DNA from: Oxyruncus cristatus
Lineage: Eukaryota; Chordata; Aves; Passeriformes; Cotingidae
Direction: 5' to 3'
Assembly: GCA_013399855.1 (NCBI GenBank)
Contig: VXAY01001101.1
Location: forward strand, 1,261,965-1,325,964
DNA: 64,000 bases
In this document: one piece after another, positions 63,121-64,000 of the stretch
How the letters are laid out: every line of letters begins with the position of its first letter
Numbering within the stretch: position 1 is the stretch's first letter
Notes under the pieces: generated by a model
Told to the model about the DNA's origin: nothing
Database searches by the model: none
Seen by the model: the letters and a program-made list of their open reading frames with translations, nothing else
Position numbers and translations under genes: made by a program

Positions 63121-63205
63121 ACTTTTATACAGATCTCAAATCACTGAGTAACCCCATTTATGAATGGGAGAACTGAGGTCCTCGACAGAAATCCAGGCTG
63201 GCTCT
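63121..63205 (+). mobile_element. Possible MIR-like SINE remnant
   Basis: TTTTATACAGATCTCAAATC, then AACCCCATTTATGAATGGGA and GAACTGAGGTCC follow the MIR order '..TTTACA..CTCATTTAATCCTC..CCCCATTTTACAGATGGGGAAACTGAGG'. The downstream half is unclear. Confidence 0.38.
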
Positions 63206-64000
63206 GTAGAAAATGAAGTCTTAGCACAAACATACCAACATTTATTACTGCAGAAAATTTGAAGTAGACAGCATTGGGTCTATTTTTGTCTTCATATAAC
63301 CTTCAGTCCTAGGTTAAGGTCAGAACTAGAGAAAATAATACCAAAGTCCAATGCAGTCTTCAGAGAATTGCTGAGGCTTATTTTGTTGAACTCTTTTGCT
63401 GGCCAGACAGCAACCATGTAATTAGGATAACTATGCAGTAGTGTTTTTAAGGGAGTGCTATAGAGAAAACTCGAACAACAGTACATATAAAAGCACTGTA
63501 TTTGTTTTCTCATGCATCAACAATTTAGTTTTTCTTCTGTTCAGGAGGCTGGCCTCAAGGGAATGGAAATCACAGAGATTATTACCTTTTTATAACTATC
63601 TTTCTAAAAGTTATGGCATCGGCTACATGAGGTGTGTAGTAAAAAGAAAAAAAATATCTTGAATAGTAATGGAGAGACCGTATGGAAACTCAGAAGCAAT
63701 TATCACGCAGACAAAATTTTTAAGAGTAGTGATGAAATTAAGCATTATTGCCAGAAGATGTTTACTAAAAATATCTTTCAGGTCTTGCAAAATATTGCTT
63801 AGAGGATTTGGCATGACAAAGAAAGCAGATGTCAGATAACACATAACACATCAAGAAAACAATAATATATTCTGAGCTTAAGAGTCCTGCTGGTGATATG
63901 GGACAAAAATATGTCTGGGCAATCTGAAATAGCTTTTAAATAAAACAAAACTGAAACAAATTCAGATGTTTTGAAGTGCCTACATAACATGTAGATTTTG
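63206..64000. other. Unassigned non-coding DNA
   Basis: No gene recognised. TTTTTCTTCTGTTCAG at 63528-63543 resembles a splice acceptor, but the frames after it are short and unrecognised. Confidence 0.55.

Noticed and set aside
63528..63662. TTTTTCTTCTGTTCAG acceptor-like site followed by short frames
   Set aside because: No frame beyond about 16 codons in the most plausible phase and no donor; likely chance.
1..64000. CRISPR arrays, operons, phage or plasmid systems, retroviral LTR pairs
   Set aside because: No regularly spaced direct repeats, no dense coding, no ribosome-site/operon layout and no paired terminal repeats seen; the DNA is vertebrate non-coding in character.

Overview
The window looks like vertebrate nuclear DNA, most likely from a bird. 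The best evidence is a 5'-truncated CR1 LINE tail near 3.9 kb that ends in the ATTCTATGA-type terminal repeat typical of archosaur CR1 elements. The rest of the sequence fits this: AT-rich, very few recognisable young repeats, scattered A/T tracts, and eroded ancient amniote repeats (MIR-like SINEs, palindromic DNA-transposon-like remnants). A crocodilian or turtle source is less likely but cannot be excluded by eye. Nothing suggests bacterial, phage, plasmid or organellar DNA.

I find no protein-coding gene I can defend. Hundreds of short open frames exist on both strands. The longest are 161 codons (45982-46467, +) and 154 codons (37229-37693, -). In about 128,000 codon positions over six frames with this AT content, a longest chance frame of roughly 150-160 codons is what I would expect. 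None of the translations resembles a family I know, and open frames in GC-richer patches overlap on several frames, as expected by chance. I see no tRNA, rRNA, known microRNA, CRISPR array or intact mobile element. The window is therefore either gene-desert DNA or the interior of a very large intron.

Layout. 1-10 kb: unassigned DNA, one CR1 tail, a possible MIR scrap, a GC-rich patch at 6.3 kb and a 38-base A tract at 10.2 kb. 10-20 kb: unassigned, with a T/G-rich tract at 17.2 kb. 20-31 kb: two MIR-like remnants, two pieces resembling palindromic sauropsid repeats, and a 28.3-29.7 kb stretch rich in homeodomain/POU-type motifs that reads like a conserved non-coding enhancer. 31-43 kb: a GC-richer patch at 31.4-31.7 kb, many homopolymer tracts, a duplicated 14-mer beside a CACGTG E-box at 37.0 kb, a motif-rich stretch at 38.2-38.9 kb and a pyrimidine/GC-rich patch at 43 kb. 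43-57 kb: two MIR-like remnants, two sauropsid palindromic-repeat remnants and a foldback, hAT/MITE-like fossil at 51.3-51.55 kb. 57-64 kb: a possible TATA/MEF2/CCAAT promoter at 57.6 kb, a small tandem repeat at 60.65 kb, and a dense cluster of TCF/LEF-type motifs within nested inverted repeats at 61.5-61.7 kb.

I did not find a clear undescribed biological system. The observations most worth a computed check are the 61.5-61.7 kb TCF/LEF cluster, the 51.3-51.55 kb foldback fossil, the 57.6 kb promoter-like block and the 28.3-29.7 kb enhancer-like stretch. Most remain inferences until aligned to other amniote genomes.
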